The translations under genes were made by a program, and so were the position numbers. From the NCBI GenBank assembly GCA_945892985.1, contig CAMDDU010000040.1:1-39271 (forward strand): a stretch of 39,271 nucleotides of DNA, read 5' to 3'. Positions within the stretch are counted from its first letter, which is position 1. Each line of letters starts with the position of its first letter. The DNA comes from CAITSH01 sp945892985 (GTDB taxonomy: Bacteria > Pseudomonadota > Gammaproteobacteria > Burkholderiales > SG8-39). The notes beneath the pieces are model-generated. The model worked only from the letters and a program-made list of their open reading frames with translations, did no database searches and was not told the DNA's origin. Below, one piece after another: positions 38,710 to 39,271 of this stretch.

Positions 38710-39271
38710 CTAACCCGGATCTTTCCACCGTTTGACTGTTTTGGTGTCTATGCCTAGCAGGCTGAGCGCCCTGCCGACGGTCTGGTCGACGATGTCAAGA
38801 ATCGTCTGCGGCTTAAAGTAAAAGGCCGGGACGGGCGGCATGACGATCGCCCCGTTCAATGTCGCCTGCTGAATGAGTGCAATGTGCCCCGCATGCAGCG
38901 GCGTCTCACGGAACAGCAACACGACCGGACGGCGTTCTTTCAGGCAAACGTCGGCGGCGCGAACAGTCAGCTCGCTGTCATAACAATTGGCGATGCCCGA
39001 TAGCGTCTTTGCCGAGCATGGCGCAACGAGCATGCCGGCCGTGGCGAAAGACCCGCTAGAAATGGCAGCGCCAATATCACGATTGTCGTACGCAACGTCC
39101 GCGAACGCCGTCACCTCCTTGGCGGTGTAGGGGGTTTCTTCGAGGATGGTGCGCGCCGCCGAAGGAGACACCACCAGGTGCGTCTCGACATCGTCTATAT
39201 CCTGCAAAAGTTCGAGTGCACGGATGCCGTATATCGATCCGGAGGCACCCGTGATGGCGATGATGTTGCGT
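38710..39271 (-). CDS. ubiX: Flavin prenyltransferase UbiX (N-terminus just cut by the window edge)
   Basis: UbiX joins a dimethylallyl group to FMN to make prenylated FMN, the cofactor of UbiD-family decarboxylases. The visible 187 residues include the N-terminal FMN-binding run RNIIAITGASGSIYG, then VSPSAARTI, CSAKTLSGIANCYDSELTVRAADV, VLLFRETPLHAGH and a C-terminal helix. The frame stays open to the edge; a TTG at 39207 is internal and not the start. Only a few residues are missing. It would supply cofactor to the UbiD-family protein at 145-1533, about 37 kb away. Confidence 0.95.
   Translation of the reverse strand, partial: RNIIAITGASGSIYGIRALELLQDIDDVETHLVVSPSAARTILEETPYTAKEVTAFADVAYDNRDIGAAISSGSFATAGMLVAPCSAKTLSGIANCYDSELTVRAADVCLKERRPVVLLFRETPLHAGHIALIQQATLNGAIVMPPVPAFYFKPQTILDIVDQTVGRALSLLGIDTKTVKRWKDPG

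Overview
The window looks like chromosomal DNA from a GC-rich, sulfur-oxidising betaproteobacterium (Burkholderiales or Nitrosomonadales-like). Reasons: the uvrA / divergent MFS-ssb arrangement, the fmdB-DUF502-aspS-RNase-barstar-nudB string, a Bug-type tricarboxylate receptor, and a soxCD-soxYZAXB thiosulfate-oxidation cluster. This placement rests on recalled gene order and protein families, not on a database search. Coding density is high. I saw no rRNA, tRNA or CRISPR.

Layout. 1-144: one end of an IS5-family insertion sequence, abutting the stop codon of a UbiD-family decarboxylase (145-1533), followed by a Bug solute receptor (1600-2586). 2864-4716: a minus-strand peroxide-reduction operon of erythrin (rubrerythrin without its rubredoxin domain), a separate rubredoxin and an NADH:rubredoxin reductase. 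It has a recognisable promoter and a well-spaced OxyR-type operator. Next come an OxyR-like regulator that lacks the second redox cysteine, and uvrA (to 8702). 8776-13499: YajR-like MFS transporter, ssb, and a fused ADP-forming acyl-CoA synthetase/GNAT acetyltransferase. 13746-20993: soxC, soxD, an internal promoter, soxY, soxZ, soxA, soxX, soxB and a TlpA-like thiol-disulfide protein. These encode the full periplasmic Sox system for thiosulfate oxidation to sulfate. 21141-25476: FmdB zinc ribbon, DUF502 membrane protein, aspartyl-tRNA synthetase, a secreted barnase-like RNase with its barstar-like inhibitor, and NudB (folate). 25523-27127: a ClsC-like phospholipase D-family lipoprotein.

27151-31585 (minus): a poorly characterised three-gene unit of an exported TPR-CHAT caspase-like protease, a small exported beta-rich protein and a zinc-ribbon/multi-TM membrane protein. 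31749-34224 (plus, divergent): an exported SRPBCC lipid-binding-fold protein, an EEP phosphodiesterase and ClsB cardiolipin synthase, tightly coupled. 34307-38573: MaoC dehydratase, aldehyde dehydrogenase, an unknown exported protein (plus strand), a hotdog thioesterase and a carboxymuconolactone-decarboxylase-family protein; this is a loose set of acyl-CoA/aldehyde catabolic genes. 38710-39271: UbiX flavin prenyltransferase, cut by the window edge; it would supply the prenylated FMN that the UbiD protein at the other end requires.

Most notable: (i) the OxyR-type site plus split rubrerythrin/rubredoxin/reductase module next to a single-cysteine OxyR; (ii) the exported CHAT protease operon; (iii) heptanucleotide repeat arrays in two intergenic gaps, one of which replaces the Shine-Dalgarno region of aspS; (iv) the IS5-type insertion exactly at the ubiD-family stop codon.
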